A DNA stretch of 64,000 bases, from assembly GCF_003268475.1 (NCBI RefSeq), contig NZ_MCIF01000002.1, positions 2,577,312-2,641,311 on the forward strand, written 5' to 3'. The notes under the pieces are model-generated. The model did no database searches. It was given only the letters and a program-made list of their open reading frames with translations, and was not told where the DNA came from. This stretch comes from Thermogemmatispora tikiterensis. GTDB lineage: Bacteria; Chloroflexota; Ktedonobacteria; Ktedonobacterales; Ktedonobacteraceae. The position numbers were made by a program, and so were the translations under genes. This document shows positions 51,975 through 60,979 of the stretch, one piece after another; the first letter of the stretch is position 1; each line of letters begins with the position of its first letter.

Positions 51975-52016
51975 GCCAGACCGATGGCGAAGCCTTGAAA
52001 AGAGAGAGAGGCCCCC

Positions 52017-52694
52017 ATGTTGCTCGTCCAATTGTGGCAGTTCATTCTTGATCCAGCCAATGCTTTTTGGGACCATACGGTCGCTTACCTGGAGGTCTGC
52101 GCTGTCTCTGTGGTCCTGGCGACTGTGCTCGGCATTGCCATCGGGGTGGCCGTGGTCCGCAGTCCTCTGTTGTCATTCCTGGCTGTTAATCTCAGCGGTC
52201 TGATGCGCGCTATCCCCATTATTGCTTTCCTGGCTGCCGCTCTCCCCTATCTGGGAGTGGGCTTTAAGCCGACGATCGTTGCTTTGACACTACTGGGGAT
52301 TCCGCCAATCCTGCTCAACACCTATACTGGTATTCGCGGCATCGAGCCTGCGATTATCGATGCTGCACGCGGGATGGGCCTCAACACGCGGCAGATCCTG
52401 CTGCGCATCCAGGTGCCGCTGGTGTTGCCCATCGTGGCCGCTGGTGTGCGCACTTCGGCTGTGCAGATCGTGGCAACAGCCACATTAGCGGCGATTATTG
52501 GGGCTGGCGGCTATGGCGAGTACATTGTAAACGGCCTCTATGAGTTTAAGACCGTTCAGATTCTGGCAGGGGCCCTGCCGGTAGCCCTGCTGGCACTGCT
52601 GATCGAGCTGCTGATGGGCTGGCTCCAGCGCGCCCTGACGCCCGCCGGCCTGCGGGTCCAGGAGACAGCCTTGAGTGAAGCTGCGCGGGCTTGA
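52017..52694 (+). CDS. Compatible-solute ABC importer, permease 2
   Basis: A 225-residue permease, paralogous to the previous one, with about six helices. The coupling motif is DAARGMGLNTRQILLRIQVPLVLP, followed by VQIVATATLAAIIGAGGYGEYI. OpuC-type systems have two different permeases (OpuCB and OpuCD), which fits. GAGAGAGAGG precedes the ATG. The 134 bases to the binding-protein gene have no terminator. Confidence 0.92.
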   Translation: MLLVQLWQFILDPANAFWDHTVAYLEVCAVSVVLATVLGIAIGVAVVRSPLLSFLAVNLSGLMRAIPIIAFLAAALPYLGVGFKPTIVALTLLGIPPILLNTYTGIRGIEPAIIDAARGMGLNTRQILLRIQVPLVLPIVAAGVRTSAVQIVATATLAAIIGAGGYGEYIVNGLYEFKTVQILAGALPVALLALLIELLMGWLQRALTPAGLRVQETALSEAARA

Positions 52695-52827
52695 GGATCA
52701 AGCCGGGGTGAGAGTCTGGTCAGTTGTTTCTGCCTTTCGCTCACTATTCAATCCTTCATTCTTGCTCGATGGCTATACTGAGAGTGGAGTCAGCCTGTCT
52801 TATTTGGATTGTATGAGGAGAGAGTCT

Positions 52828-53778
52828 ATGCGCTCTGTTGCCTTGCTGGCGCGCCTGCGCGCGCTGCTCCTGTTGTCTGTAGTGGGGATCAGCTTAATGA
52901 CCCTGGCCGCCTGTGGTGGCTCTTCCAGCTCGGGTGGTGGGTCCTCTCCTAATAGCCAGATCACGCTGACGGTCGGCGGGAAGCTCGATGTCGAGGCCCA
53001 GCTTCTGACAAAGATGTACACCCTCCTGCTGCGCCATGCCGGCTTTAAGGTGATTGAAAAGCCGGCTCTTGGCACCAACGATGTGGTCTTTAATGCCATT
53101 ATGAGCGGTGCTATCGACCTCTATCCTGAATTTACGGCCACGGGCCTGCAGCGTCTGGGCCTGCAGACGACGCACGATCCACAGAAGGACTACGAGCTGG
53201 TGAAGCAGGGCTTTGAGAGCAAGTATAAGATTGTCTGGCTGGATGTAGCCCCGCTCAATGATACCTATGGGATCTGCGCCCCCAAGATGGCCGCCGCACC
53301 TTTGCAGATCACGAAGCTCTCCCAGCTTCCAGCTGCTCTGGCTTCACAGCTGACCGTCGCGGCCCCAACAGATGGTCAGGAGCCGCTCCAGACGATGGAG
53401 TCGATCTATGGTATCCATTTCAAGAAGGTGATCGTGATGGATGAGGCGCTGACCTTTAACGCCGTGAAGCAGAATCAGGCGCAGCTGAATGTCTGCTATA
53501 CGACAAGCGCCCTCATCGACCAGAACGGCTTTGTGCTGCTGCAAGACGACAAGAACGCGTTCCCGATTTACAATCCGGCCCCTATTGTGCGGGAGGATAC
53601 CCTGAAGAAGGCGCCAGCTATTGCTACAGCTCTGAATCCGCTGGCTCCGAAGCTCACGACCCAGGTCAGCATCGACCTGCAGCGTCAGGTGACCCAGGCC
53701 GTCAATAGTGGTACGCCACGCTCCCAGGCGATTACGCAGGTGGCAACGAACTGGCTGAAGAGCGTCGGCCTGCTCTAG
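52828..53778 (+). CDS. Compatible-solute ABC importer, binding lipoprotein
   Basis: A 316-residue substrate-binding protein of the OpuAC/OsmF class. Signal peptide (about 8-28) and lipobox TLAAC give a lipid anchor; a Gly/Ser linker follows. The binding domain begins VGGKLDVEAQLLTKMYTLLL and contains DLYPEFTATGL, the region that lines the quaternary-amine pocket in OpuCC/OsmF. The ATG at 52828 was chosen because GGAGAG lies just upstream and it gives a proper signal peptide; longer frames do not. The substrate is likely glycine betaine, choline or a related solute. Confidence 0.93.
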   Translation: MRSVALLARLRALLLLSVVGISLMTLAACGGSSSSGGGSSPNSQITLTVGGKLDVEAQLLTKMYTLLLRHAGFKVIEKPALGTNDVVFNAIMSGAIDLYPEFTATGLQRLGLQTTHDPQKDYELVKQGFESKYKIVWLDVAPLNDTYGICAPKMAAAPLQITKLSQLPAALASQLTVAAPTDGQEPLQTMESIYGIHFKKVIVMDEALTFNAVKQNQAQLNVCYTTSALIDQNGFVLLQDDKNAFPIYNPAPIVREDTLKKAPAIATALNPLAPKLTTQVSIDLQRQVTQAVNSGTPRSQAITQVATNWLKSVGLL

Positions 53779-53828
53779 CTACGCTCCGCCCACCTGCTTC
53801 AAACGCGCAATCTGCGCATTAGCTGACT

Positions 53829-53878
53829 GGCTGCTGCCCACCTTTTTACCGTCACAGGGCAGCAGCCTTGCTCTTTTT
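53829..53878 (+). terminator. Intrinsic terminator of importer operon
   Basis: GGCTGCTGCCC (53829-53839) and GGGCAGCAGCC (53857-53867) form a perfect 11-bp stem with a 17-base loop, followed by TTGCTCTTTTT. It lies 50 bases past the last importer gene. Confidence 0.9.
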
Positions 53879-53896
53879 AGCTGTGGCTGGTTGACT

Positions 53897-53924
53897 GGCT
53901 GGCTGGCTGGCTCGCTCGCTCGCT
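53897..53924 (+). repeat. Tetranucleotide tandem repeat (GGCT)4(CGCT)3
   Basis: Four GGCT and three CGCT units in a row, in the noncoding stretch between the terminator and the next gene. A similar TGGC/GGTC-type run occurs in the mutM C-terminal coding region (24471-24505). No function is evident. Confidence 0.85.
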
Positions 53925-54083
53925 CGCAGCCAGAGGCGTTCCGGCCTTGCAGCCTGGTTTTCCTCTCTTGCTGCCTCAGCCAGGGGAAAACCAGCAGAGG
54001 AGCCATGCGCTCACTGTGTTATTATAGAGGCTGGCCAGGACGGCCCCGCTCTTGATTCTCACTGATCGCACTGGGAGACAGCG

Positions 54084-55529
54084 ATGGCACGGTTGGCTAG
54101 AGAGGTCGAACAGCCAGCAGCACGCAGGCCAGCGGCCTTCCCTCCGCTTGCAAATCGGCGCCTTGCCCTGTTATCTCTACTACTGCTTCTACAGTTTATT
54201 TTACAGGTACCTCTGCTGATTAATCCTCCGACGACGAGTAGTCCTGCACCTTTGATCAATGCCTTTGTCTGGCACTGGCTGCTGACCTTTCTTCCCTATG
54301 TGTTGGCCTGCCTGGTTGTGCTGACTAGCCCCCCGCTCTCAGGTCGAACGCGCATCGTTGAGCTTGGACTGCTCCTAGGCGGGGCCCTGCTGCTCCGTCT
54401 GATGCTGCTGCCTATCCCCCCAGTGCTTTCGCCAGACGCCTGGCGCTATTTGTGGGATGCGCGCGTGACGCTGTTGGGCTACAGTCCCTATGTTTATGCT
54501 CCTGGCGATCCCCATTTCATCCATCTGCGCGATTTTGTCTTTGCCAACAGTCGCTATCGCAATGTGCCAACGCTCTATCCGCCCGGTGCCCAGCTCTTCT
54601 TTCTGGTCAGCTATCTGCTGGCGCCCAGCAATCTCACGGTTTTGAAGGCGATCTTCGCGGGCTGTGACTGGCTGACCTGTGTAGTCCTGGCCTGGCTGCT
54701 CCATCGGCGGGGAAAAGATGGAGGGTTCTGTGTGCTCTACGCCTGGTGCCCGCTGCCGATCGTGGAGTTCGCTATTCAAGGCCATGTCGATGCGCCAGCG
54801 GTGTTGCTCACCCTCCTGACACTGCTGGCCGCTGGGCACGCCGGGCAGGCCAGTGCTCGCGGGCGAGCTGTCACTGGGTTTCTGTTGGGCATGGCAACGC
54901 TGGTACGCCTTTATCCAGCCCTGCTGCTGCTGGCCCTTGTCCGGCGTCGCGACTGGCTGCTGGTGCTGGTCTGGGCCGTGACCCTGGTCGCCGGTTACCT
55001 GCCGTATCTGATTCTAGGGCAGGGCCAGCTGCTCAGCCCTTTTGAGAGCTATGCTGGTAGCTATACCCCGAACGCAGGCTTACCTCAGCAACTGAGTCAC
55101 TGGTTGGCCCTGCATACCTCTCTGAATCCGGCCTTGCTGCATTGGCTGGAGGAGACCGTGATCGGGGCAATCATGGGAGGTTCAGCGCTGGCAGTGCTCT
55201 GGCTGCGCTGGCGGCACCACATCGCTGGTGAGACTGCAGCGCTCTTACTGATCAGCGCCTTGTTCGCCGTGTCAGCCCATATTTTCCCCTGGTATACGAC
55301 CGTGCTGATCCCGCTGGCTGCGCTGCTCCTTAGCTCCAGCGAGAGCGAGCTGGGATTGAGAAGGCCAATAGCTTTCTGGGCCTGGTATTTTGCTTGCACG
55401 ACTCCGCTGGCCTACTTTTTCATGTATGAACGCGACTGGACACTCTACTATGCGCTGGTCTATTGGCCTCCGCTCCTCGGGCTGACACTGGCAACAGCGC
55501 TGAGCCTGTATCGTCGCGTCCGTCAGTAG
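54084..55529 (+). CDS. Polytopic GT-C-type glycosyltransferase
   Basis: A 481-residue membrane protein with about ten hydrophobic segments. LSPDAWRYLWDARV near residue 117-130 contains the Asp-rich first-loop motif of GT-C (DUF2029/GT87-like) glycosyltransferases that use lipid-linked sugars. Such enzymes add mannose or other sugars to lipids or cell-wall polymers. CTGGGAGACAG precedes the ATG. It stands alone between the importer and small genes, so its product is unknown. Confidence in the fold is higher than in the substrate. Confidence 0.82.
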   Translation: MARLAREVEQPAARRPAAFPPLANRRLALLSLLLLLQFILQVPLLINPPTTSSPAPLINAFVWHWLLTFLPYVLACLVVLTSPPLSGRTRIVELGLLLGGALLLRLMLLPIPPVLSPDAWRYLWDARVTLLGYSPYVYAPGDPHFIHLRDFVFANSRYRNVPTLYPPGAQLFFLVSYLLAPSNLTVLKAIFAGCDWLTCVVLAWLLHRRGKDGGFCVLYAWCPLPIVEFAIQGHVDAPAVLLTLLTLLAAGHAGQASARGRAVTGFLLGMATLVRLYPALLLLALVRRRDWLLVLVWAVTLVAGYLPYLILGQGQLLSPFESYAGSYTPNAGLPQQLSHWLALHTSLNPALLHWLEETVIGAIMGGSALAVLWLRWRHHIAGETAALLLISALFAVSAHIFPWYTTVLIPLAALLLSSSESELGLRRPIAFWAWYFACTTPLAYFFMYERDWTLYYALVYWPPLLGLTLATALSLYRRVRQ

Positions 55530-55652
55530 AGGTCGCCTGATAAGGAGGCGCTGCGTCATTGCCGCGCCCCGTCCGATGGCAGAGATGCTTTAGACTTTCG
55601 CAGGCAGCTTCCTCTCAGATCCGGCTACCTGTGAGAATAGGACAGCTTCTTG

Positions 55653-55880
55653 TTACGACGTTCGCTCATCATGAGGTGGGCGTCGATAGAGATAGAGATA
55701 GGTCTCATGAGCGCTGCGGCCCGAGGGACGCGCATGGTCGATGGGTAGGAACCAGGAGCCGCGCCGCTGCCATTCGGGGCTGTCAGGGCCATCGCGGCTA
55801 TCCGCTCCCCAGAGGAGGGCCGCTATGTCGAACAACGCGATGAGCAAGATCAGCAGTAAGAGGAGAAGTATGCCAGTCAC
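55653..55880 (-). CDS. Small single-helix membrane protein, GTG start
   Basis: A 75-residue protein starting at a GTG (55878-55880) with AGGAGG six bases upstream. One long hydrophobic helix (residues about 3-24) is followed by a polar, Arg/Asp/Pro-rich region ending in a Tyr/Leu patch. No family is recognised. The strong ribosome site is the main evidence; the longer in-frame extension to 56234 lacks such a site and crosses unlikely sequence. Confidence 0.55.
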   Translation of the reverse strand: MTGILLLLLLILLIALFDIAALLWGADSRDGPDSPEWQRRGSWFLPIDHARPSGRSAHETYLYLYRRPPHDERTS

Positions 55881-56253
55881 CAGGTACCTCCTGAATGAGG
55901 ACAGGCCATGTGCCAACCAACGTACTTGGACCGACGGCGACCGTGCGCAGCGGTAGCTAGCAGCTGCCTTGCTGACTGGGGAGAGATGCGATGAACGACC
56001 AGGTCTAGCCACATCCCGCCCGCTCATGTTGCCATCGTTATTCTTCCTTTCCTGGAAACAACCATAGAGGAAAGATGGTTGCGTAACCACAGCCAATCTA
56101 CAGCTTTTCGCAGGAATCAATGCGGGCCAATCGCGCGATCTCCGATAGCGGGGCGCTGCCGTTCGCCCCATGCGCCCGTAGCCCTCCTCGTCCCTGGCAC
56201 TTTGATCAGGAAGCCTTGGGAAAGCCAGCACCATACTGGTCCCAGAGGGCAGG

Positions 56254-56856
56254 GTGTGGTATCATAGCTATACTAAACACATGATCCCTCGTCAGGAGAG
56301 CGTCGCCAGTCCGAGGGATGAGAGAGGTGGTTGCCCGTGGCTTTTAGAGCGCGAGACCAGAAAGGGGAGCGAGACTCGGACGCGGCAATTCACCTTTAAT
56401 ATTGATGCGGTACGCATCCCCTACGGCAACCACACCCTGAAGTACCCCGAGCACCCACAAGCTGCAAGCAGCCAGTATGGACGAGGCCATCCGCATCTCT
56501 GGCAACCACATCCACACGGAGCCAAGCCGCGCGATGTCCTGGAGATCCCCACAACCTGTAACGGCATGCACGAGAAAACTCCTCATCCAACACAGAAGCC
56601 TGAAGAGCTGTTGCGCAAAATAGTGCTTGCCTCGTCCAACCCCGGCGATCTGATCCTTGACCCCTTCATCGGCTCCGGCACCACTGCTGTCGTCGCCGAG
56701 CAGCTCAAGCGCCGCTGGAAGGGCTGCGATATATCCGTCGAGTACTGTCGTTGGGCAGTTGAACGTCTCGAGCTTGTCGAGGACTGGCCAATAGAGAGGT
56801 GGATTTTATATGACCAGGAGAACGCCAGGCGCAGACAATCGATCAGATACTTCTAA
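56254..56856 (+). pseudogene. 5'-truncated DNA methyltransferase remnant
   Basis: The frame's last 145 residues match the C-terminal half of beta-class DNA adenine/cytosine-N4 methyltransferases: HPTQKPEELLRKIV (motif X) then GDLILDPFIGSGTTAVVAE (motif I, SAM binding) and CDISVEYC. The N-terminal half with the catalytic DPPY and target recognition part is missing, and no piece of it is seen in the 700 bases upstream; the first about 45 residues do not resemble the family. No restriction gene is adjacent. It is most likely a decayed orphan methyltransferase, or the remaining part after a deletion. Confidence 0.75.
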
Positions 56857-57030
56857 CCGCTTGTAAGAAACCATTTTCTCGTTTACAGCTATCTCCTCAC
56901 GCGCCTGGAAGGAGTCTACTATGTAGACTATCGGCCCGAACTGGGTGCCAGACCAGAGACTCCAAGGGCAAGTCAGGCCCTTTCAGGACCTGCTCTTTCA
57001 CGACTTATGGCTGTTACTGAACCAGTCCGA

Positions 57031-57909
57031 TCAGCCAACCGGCACCTCGTAATAATCAAAAGTGGTGGTGATCTCGAAGCCACAGGAACGGTAAAGCGCC
57101 AGCGCCCCCTCGTTGCTGGTATCCACCTCTAGCGCAATCCGGCGCGGACGCCGGCGGAGAACATGCTCAACCGTCCAGGCCAGGGTCTGGCGTCCATAGC
57201 CTTTGCCCTGGTGTTCGGGCAACATACAGAAGCCATAGATGAAGGCCTCGTCCTCATCATCGATATAACGGATCAGCCCCACAACCTCGCCAGCCACCTC
57301 CGTCACCAGCGTCACGCGCCGCGGACTGGTAATATCCCGTGTCGTCTCCGCTAAGAGCGCTCTATCCTCCGTCATCTCAAAAGCCCGCGCCGTAATATGC
57401 GTCAGCAGAGGGGCCTCATCCGCTCTGGCCGGGCGAATACGCACTCCATCCTGTCGCTCCACCTGGAGGGGTGCACTCTCCAACTCGCGCACCATTCGAT
57501 ACTCCGAGTTGTGATAGCGCGCCTTTACCGCTTGCGCAAAGCCCTGGGCCCCCAGCGAGTTGCGATCAAAAAAGAGCAGAATCCGCGGCACACCACGAGA
57601 CCTCAGCTCTTGGTTGGCCAGGCGGAAGAGCAGCGAAAAGATACCCTGGCGACGCCTGTCAGGATGAACCATACCCGTTAGCTCGGCCTCGCGCGGGTTG
57701 AAGCTATAGAGTGCCAGATAACCGAGCAACTGGCCATCCTCATAGTAGAGAAAGTCATTGGTCACCTGCCCCGAGCGCGACCGCAACATTTCCCAGAGCA
57801 GGCGCACCGCAATCCCCTCACGTTCCTGACAGAGGGCCGCCAGTGCGGCAATCTCCTGCAGCTCCTCAGCCGCCAGCGTGCGTTTACGCACCAGACCGTG
57901 TTTCTGCAT
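57031..57909 (-). CDS. Double-GNAT acetyltransferase
   Basis: A 292-residue protein with two acetyltransferase domains. The first (about 1-150) has HPDRRRQGIFSLLF as acetyl-CoA loop; the second (about 155-292) has LPEHQGKGYGRQTL. The arrangement resembles mycothiol synthase MshD and relatives, in which usually only one half is active, but the substrate cannot be told. The ATG at 57909 was used; a TTG five codons upstream is possible and both have weak ribosome sites. A large GC stem-loop (57951-57999) lies just upstream. Confidence 0.82.
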   Translation of the reverse strand: MQKHGLVRKRTLAAEELQEIAALAALCQEREGIAVRLLWEMLRSRSGQVTNDFLYYEDGQLLGYLALYSFNPREAELTGMVHPDRRRQGIFSLLFRLANQELRSRGVPRILLFFDRNSLGAQGFAQAVKARYHNSEYRMVRELESAPLQVERQDGVRIRPARADEAPLLTHITARAFEMTEDRALLAETTRDITSPRRVTLVTEVAGEVVGLIRYIDDEDEAFIYGFCMLPEHQGKGYGRQTLAWTVEHVLRRRPRRIALEVDTSNEGALALYRSCGFEITTTFDYYEVPVG

Positions 57910-57950
57910 ATCTCGCTGGTCCAATCTAGTCAGCCGCCTACTTCGAGCAC

Positions 57951-57999
57951 CCCCCCTGCGGCGCGGCTCACGTCGGCTCAGTACCTCTCCGCAGGGGGG
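57951..57999. repeat. GC-rich 11-bp inverted repeat
   Basis: CCCCCCTGCGG (57951-57961) and CCGCAGGGGGG (57989-57999) pair perfectly around 27 bases. It lies between two leftward genes: after the acyl-CoA dehydrogenase gene and about 45 bases upstream of the GNAT start. There is no U-run; it may be an attenuation or mRNA-end structure. The rest of 57910-58288 has no gene. Confidence 0.65.
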
Positions 58000-58288
58000 C
58001 TACAGACGCTCGTCCTCAGCCTCTCTATCTCTAATCGACATAGCCCAACCGGGCGCAGGAGAGAGAGGCTTTACAGGGCCAGCGCAGTGCTCTGCTCTCT
58101 CTACCACAAGGGTTCTCTGCTTGTCGCTCTATACATTGCCATAGCCTCAGCTCCCCTGTCAACCAGGAGACGCTACGACGCTGGCGTCCGCCGGGCGGGC
58201 GAGCCTGTTGAAGATCAGAGCTACCTGCTGCCTCTCAATGGCCGCAAGTAGTCAGTCAGAGAGGCTGGCAGACCGCAGCCACAGGGGT

Positions 58289-59434
58289 CTAGCGCAGGCC
58301 AAGCAACTCGCGCGCAATAATCAGCTGGCGAATCTCGGTTGTCCCCGCTCCAATCTCCGCCAGGCGGGCATCGCGCCACATGCGCTCGACCTCGAAATCG
58401 GTGGTGTACCCCCAGCCACCATGAATCTGCAGCGCCTCGTTTGCCGCCCGCCACTGAGCACGAGCCGTAAAGAGCAGGGCCGCCGCCGCCTCTTTACTGA
58501 CGCGCTGCCCCTGCTGCGCCAGCCACAAGGCTCGATGGGCCATCAGCCTGGCTGCTTCCAGATCGGTATACATGTCGGCCAACTTGGCTTGAATGAGCTG
58601 AAAGTTGGCGATGGGCTGCCCGAATTGCTGACGCTCACGAGCATACTTGAGCGAAAGCTCCAGCGCAGCTTCGATCCCACCCACAATGCTGACCGCGAAG
58701 AAGGCCCGCTCCAGATCAAGCCCGCTCATGACCACCCGATAGCCCTCGTTGACCCGGCCCAGAACGTTCTCCGCCGGCACAAAGGCTTCCTCAAAGACTA
58801 ACTCCCCCGTGGGCGAGCCATGCATACCGACCTTTTCAATCTTGCGCGCCACATGATAGCCCGGCGTCTTTGTCTCGAAGAGGAAGGCGGTAATGCCACG
58901 ACTACCGGCCTCTGGCTTGGTTTTGGCGTAGACAATGAGCAAATCGGCAATCGGGCCATTGGTGATAAAGACCTTCGTACCGTTGAGCACGAACCCCCCA
59001 TCAACAGCGCGCGCCATCGTACGAATACCCATAGCATCGGAGCCGGCATCAGGCTCGGTCAGGGCCAGCCCGCCGATCATCTCGGCTGACGCAAGCTTGG
59101 GGAGATAGCGCTGCTTCTGCTCTTCCGTTCCATTGCGCAAAATATTATGGGCACAGAGATTCAGATGCGCTCCAAATGACATGGCGATGCCCCCATTGGC
59201 CCGCCCAATGGCCCGCGCTACCAGGGCAGCCATCAAGAAGTCGCCGCCACTACCACCGTAGCTCTCAGGGATACCAATGCCGGTATAACCCTGGGCTGTC
59301 AGCTTTTGCCAGAGCCAGCGCGGGAAATCATCGCTGCGCTCAAGTTCCGGCGTCAGCGGCTTAATCTCACGGAGGGCAAACTGCAGAGCGCTTTCGTAGG
59401 CCAGTCGGTGCTCTTCAGGGAGTTCGAAGTCCAT
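58289..59434 (-). CDS. Acyl-CoA dehydrogenase, isovaleryl-CoA type
   Basis: A 381-residue flavoenzyme that forms a double bond in acyl-CoA thioesters. The acyl-CoA dehydrogenase pattern (ALTEPDAGSD, FITNG, YARERQQFGQPI, QIHGGWGY) is complete. The usual catalytic Glu in the C-terminal loop is Ala-Gly here (EIGAGTTEI), and a Glu occurs in LDLER, the position used by isovaleryl-CoA dehydrogenase, so a role in leucine breakdown is likely. The ATG at 59434 has AAAGGA upstream; a longer frame to 59818 is not real. It is divergent from the phosphatase-family gene at 59570. Confidence 0.93.
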   Translation of the reverse strand: MDFELPEEHRLAYESALQFALREIKPLTPELERSDDFPRWLWQKLTAQGYTGIGIPESYGGSGGDFLMAALVARAIGRANGGIAMSFGAHLNLCAHNILRNGTEEQKQRYLPKLASAEMIGGLALTEPDAGSDAMGIRTMARAVDGGFVLNGTKVFITNGPIADLLIVYAKTKPEAGSRGITAFLFETKTPGYHVARKIEKVGMHGSPTGELVFEEAFVPAENVLGRVNEGYRVVMSGLDLERAFFAVSIVGGIEAALELSLKYARERQQFGQPIANFQLIQAKLADMYTDLEAARLMAHRALWLAQQGQRVSKEAAAALLFTARAQWRAANEALQIHGGWGYTTDFEVERMWRDARLAEIGAGTTEIRQLIIARELLGLR

Positions 59435-59569
59435 CGTCGGCTTTATCCTTTCTCTCAGCGGAAACGGACTGCGCTTGTGTGCTCTATCTTTTGTGCGGCA
59501 AGTCGCGTATACTCTATTATATGATGAACCAGGCCAGCATCGACCCTCCCTCTGGAAAGCGAACCAAGT

Positions 59570-60856
59570 ATGCTGAATACAGCTTCTGTGCAGGCCGTTG
59601 AGAAGGCCCGCTTCTCGCAAGCATTCGTCAGGCCACTCTACGACACCTATTGCTTTGCCAACATTCCAGGTACCATCCTGACCTTGCTGACTGGCGCGGG
59701 CGAGAGCACCCTGCCCATCGATGTTTTGGGAGCACTGCCCCAGCGCTATCAACGGCTGATTCTCTTCTTTATCGACGGCTTTGGCTGGCGCTTCTTGCAA
59801 CGCTATGCCGAGCGCCATCCGTTGCTTCGACTGGCCCTTGACGAGGGCACGGTCTCGCTTCTCACCTCACAGTTTCCTTCGACCACGGCAGCCCACACCA
59901 CAACGATTCACACCGGCCTGGAAGTGGGCCAGAGTGGGATCTATGAATGGACCTATTATGAGCCACTGGTCGATGAAGTGATTGCTCCCCTGCTCTTCTC
60001 ATATGCAGGCGAATTCACGCGCGATACACTGATGCAGTGCGGCCTACCGCCCTCAGCCTTTTATCCACAACAGACGCTTTACGAAAAGCTGGGGAGCCAC
60101 GGTGTGCGAAGTACGATTTTCCAGCACCGTTCCTATACCCCATCGACCTTCTCTACTGCGGTCTTTCGAGGGGCGCGCGTCTACGCCTTCGACACCCTCG
60201 CCCAGGCTCTTGATGAGCTGCGCGAGCAGCTCCTCTCAGAGGATGCCGATGAGACAACGCCAGCCTACTATCTGCTCTACTTCGATGGGATCGACACCGC
60301 CGGTCACCGTTTTGGTCCCGATTCCCCGGAGTTTGAGGAGGCGGTCACACAGTTCTGGAGCCTTCTGGAAACGCATTTTTACCGACCACTACACGCTAAG
60401 CTCTCCGAGACGCTTCTGATGTTCACCGCCGACCACGGCATGGTTCCCGTTCGCCCGGAAACCACCTTTTATCTGAATGTGCAGCTACCGGCACTGGTTC
60501 CCCTCCTCCGCACCACACGCCAGGGCCGTCCGCTGGTAGCCGCAGGCTCGGCACGCGACATGTTTCTCTACGTGAGAGACGAAGCCCTGGACGAGGCTCT
60601 GGCCCTACTAAGACAGGCCCTGGCTGGCAAAGCGGAGATCTATCGAACGCAGGAGCTGATCACCGCCCATTTCTTTGGCCGCCAGGCCCCCAGCGAGGTC
60701 TTTCTGAAGCGTGTGGGCAATGTTGTCATCTTACCTTATGAGGGGGAAAGCGTCTGGTGGTTTGAAAAAGGACGCTTCGAGATGCGTTTCCGAGGCCATC
60801 ACGGCGGCCTGACCCCGGCGGAGATGCAGATCCCCTTGTTGCTGCTGCCGCTTTGA
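59570..60856 (+). CDS. Alkaline-phosphatase-superfamily enzyme, intact motif
   Basis: A 428-residue protein of the nucleotide pyrophosphatase/phosphodiesterase group. Metal and catalytic motifs are complete: FIDGFGW (Asp), the nucleophile Thr in PSTTAAHTTTIHTG, FDGIDTAGHRFG (Asp and His), and TADHGM. Such enzymes hydrolyse nucleotide or lipid phosphodiesters. There is no signal peptide. The paralogue at 29120-30622 lacks the DHG motif. GGAAAG precedes the ATG. It is divergent from the acyl-CoA dehydrogenase gene and convergent with the ABC permease. Confidence 0.88.
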   Translation: MLNTASVQAVEKARFSQAFVRPLYDTYCFANIPGTILTLLTGAGESTLPIDVLGALPQRYQRLILFFIDGFGWRFLQRYAERHPLLRLALDEGTVSLLTSQFPSTTAAHTTTIHTGLEVGQSGIYEWTYYEPLVDEVIAPLLFSYAGEFTRDTLMQCGLPPSAFYPQQTLYEKLGSHGVRSTIFQHRSYTPSTFSTAVFRGARVYAFDTLAQALDELREQLLSEDADETTPAYYLLYFDGIDTAGHRFGPDSPEFEEAVTQFWSLLETHFYRPLHAKLSETLLMFTADHGMVPVRPETTFYLNVQLPALVPLLRTTRQGRPLVAAGSARDMFLYVRDEALDEALALLRQALAGKAEIYRTQELITAHFFGRQAPSEVFLKRVGNVVILPYEGESVWWFEKGRFEMRFRGHHGGLTPAEMQIPLLLLPL

Positions 60857-60884
60857 AAGCCGACCAGCGTAGGAAGGGTCCAGG

Positions 60885-60932
60885 CCCTCGCTAGAGCGCC
60901 AGAGCGAGGGGAGCCTGTCCTTGCGGCTCCCC
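60885..60932. terminator. Two tandem hairpins between convergent genes
   Basis: CCCTCGCT (60885-60892) pairs with AGCGAGGG (60903-60910), and GGGGAGCC (60908-60915) pairs with GGCTCCCC (60925-60932). They overlap by three bases so only one can form at a time. They lie between convergent genes and may end transcription from both sides, but no U-run is seen. Confidence 0.5.
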
Positions 60933-60979
60933 CCACAGCGGGCCTGCCCTGCTCTTGTGAGCAGAGATTTGGGCCGCCC

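Noticed and set aside
53897-53924. GGCT/CGCT tandem repeat as a regulatory element
   Set aside because: It is noncoding, lies after a terminator and before an unrelated gene, and no mechanism can be supported.
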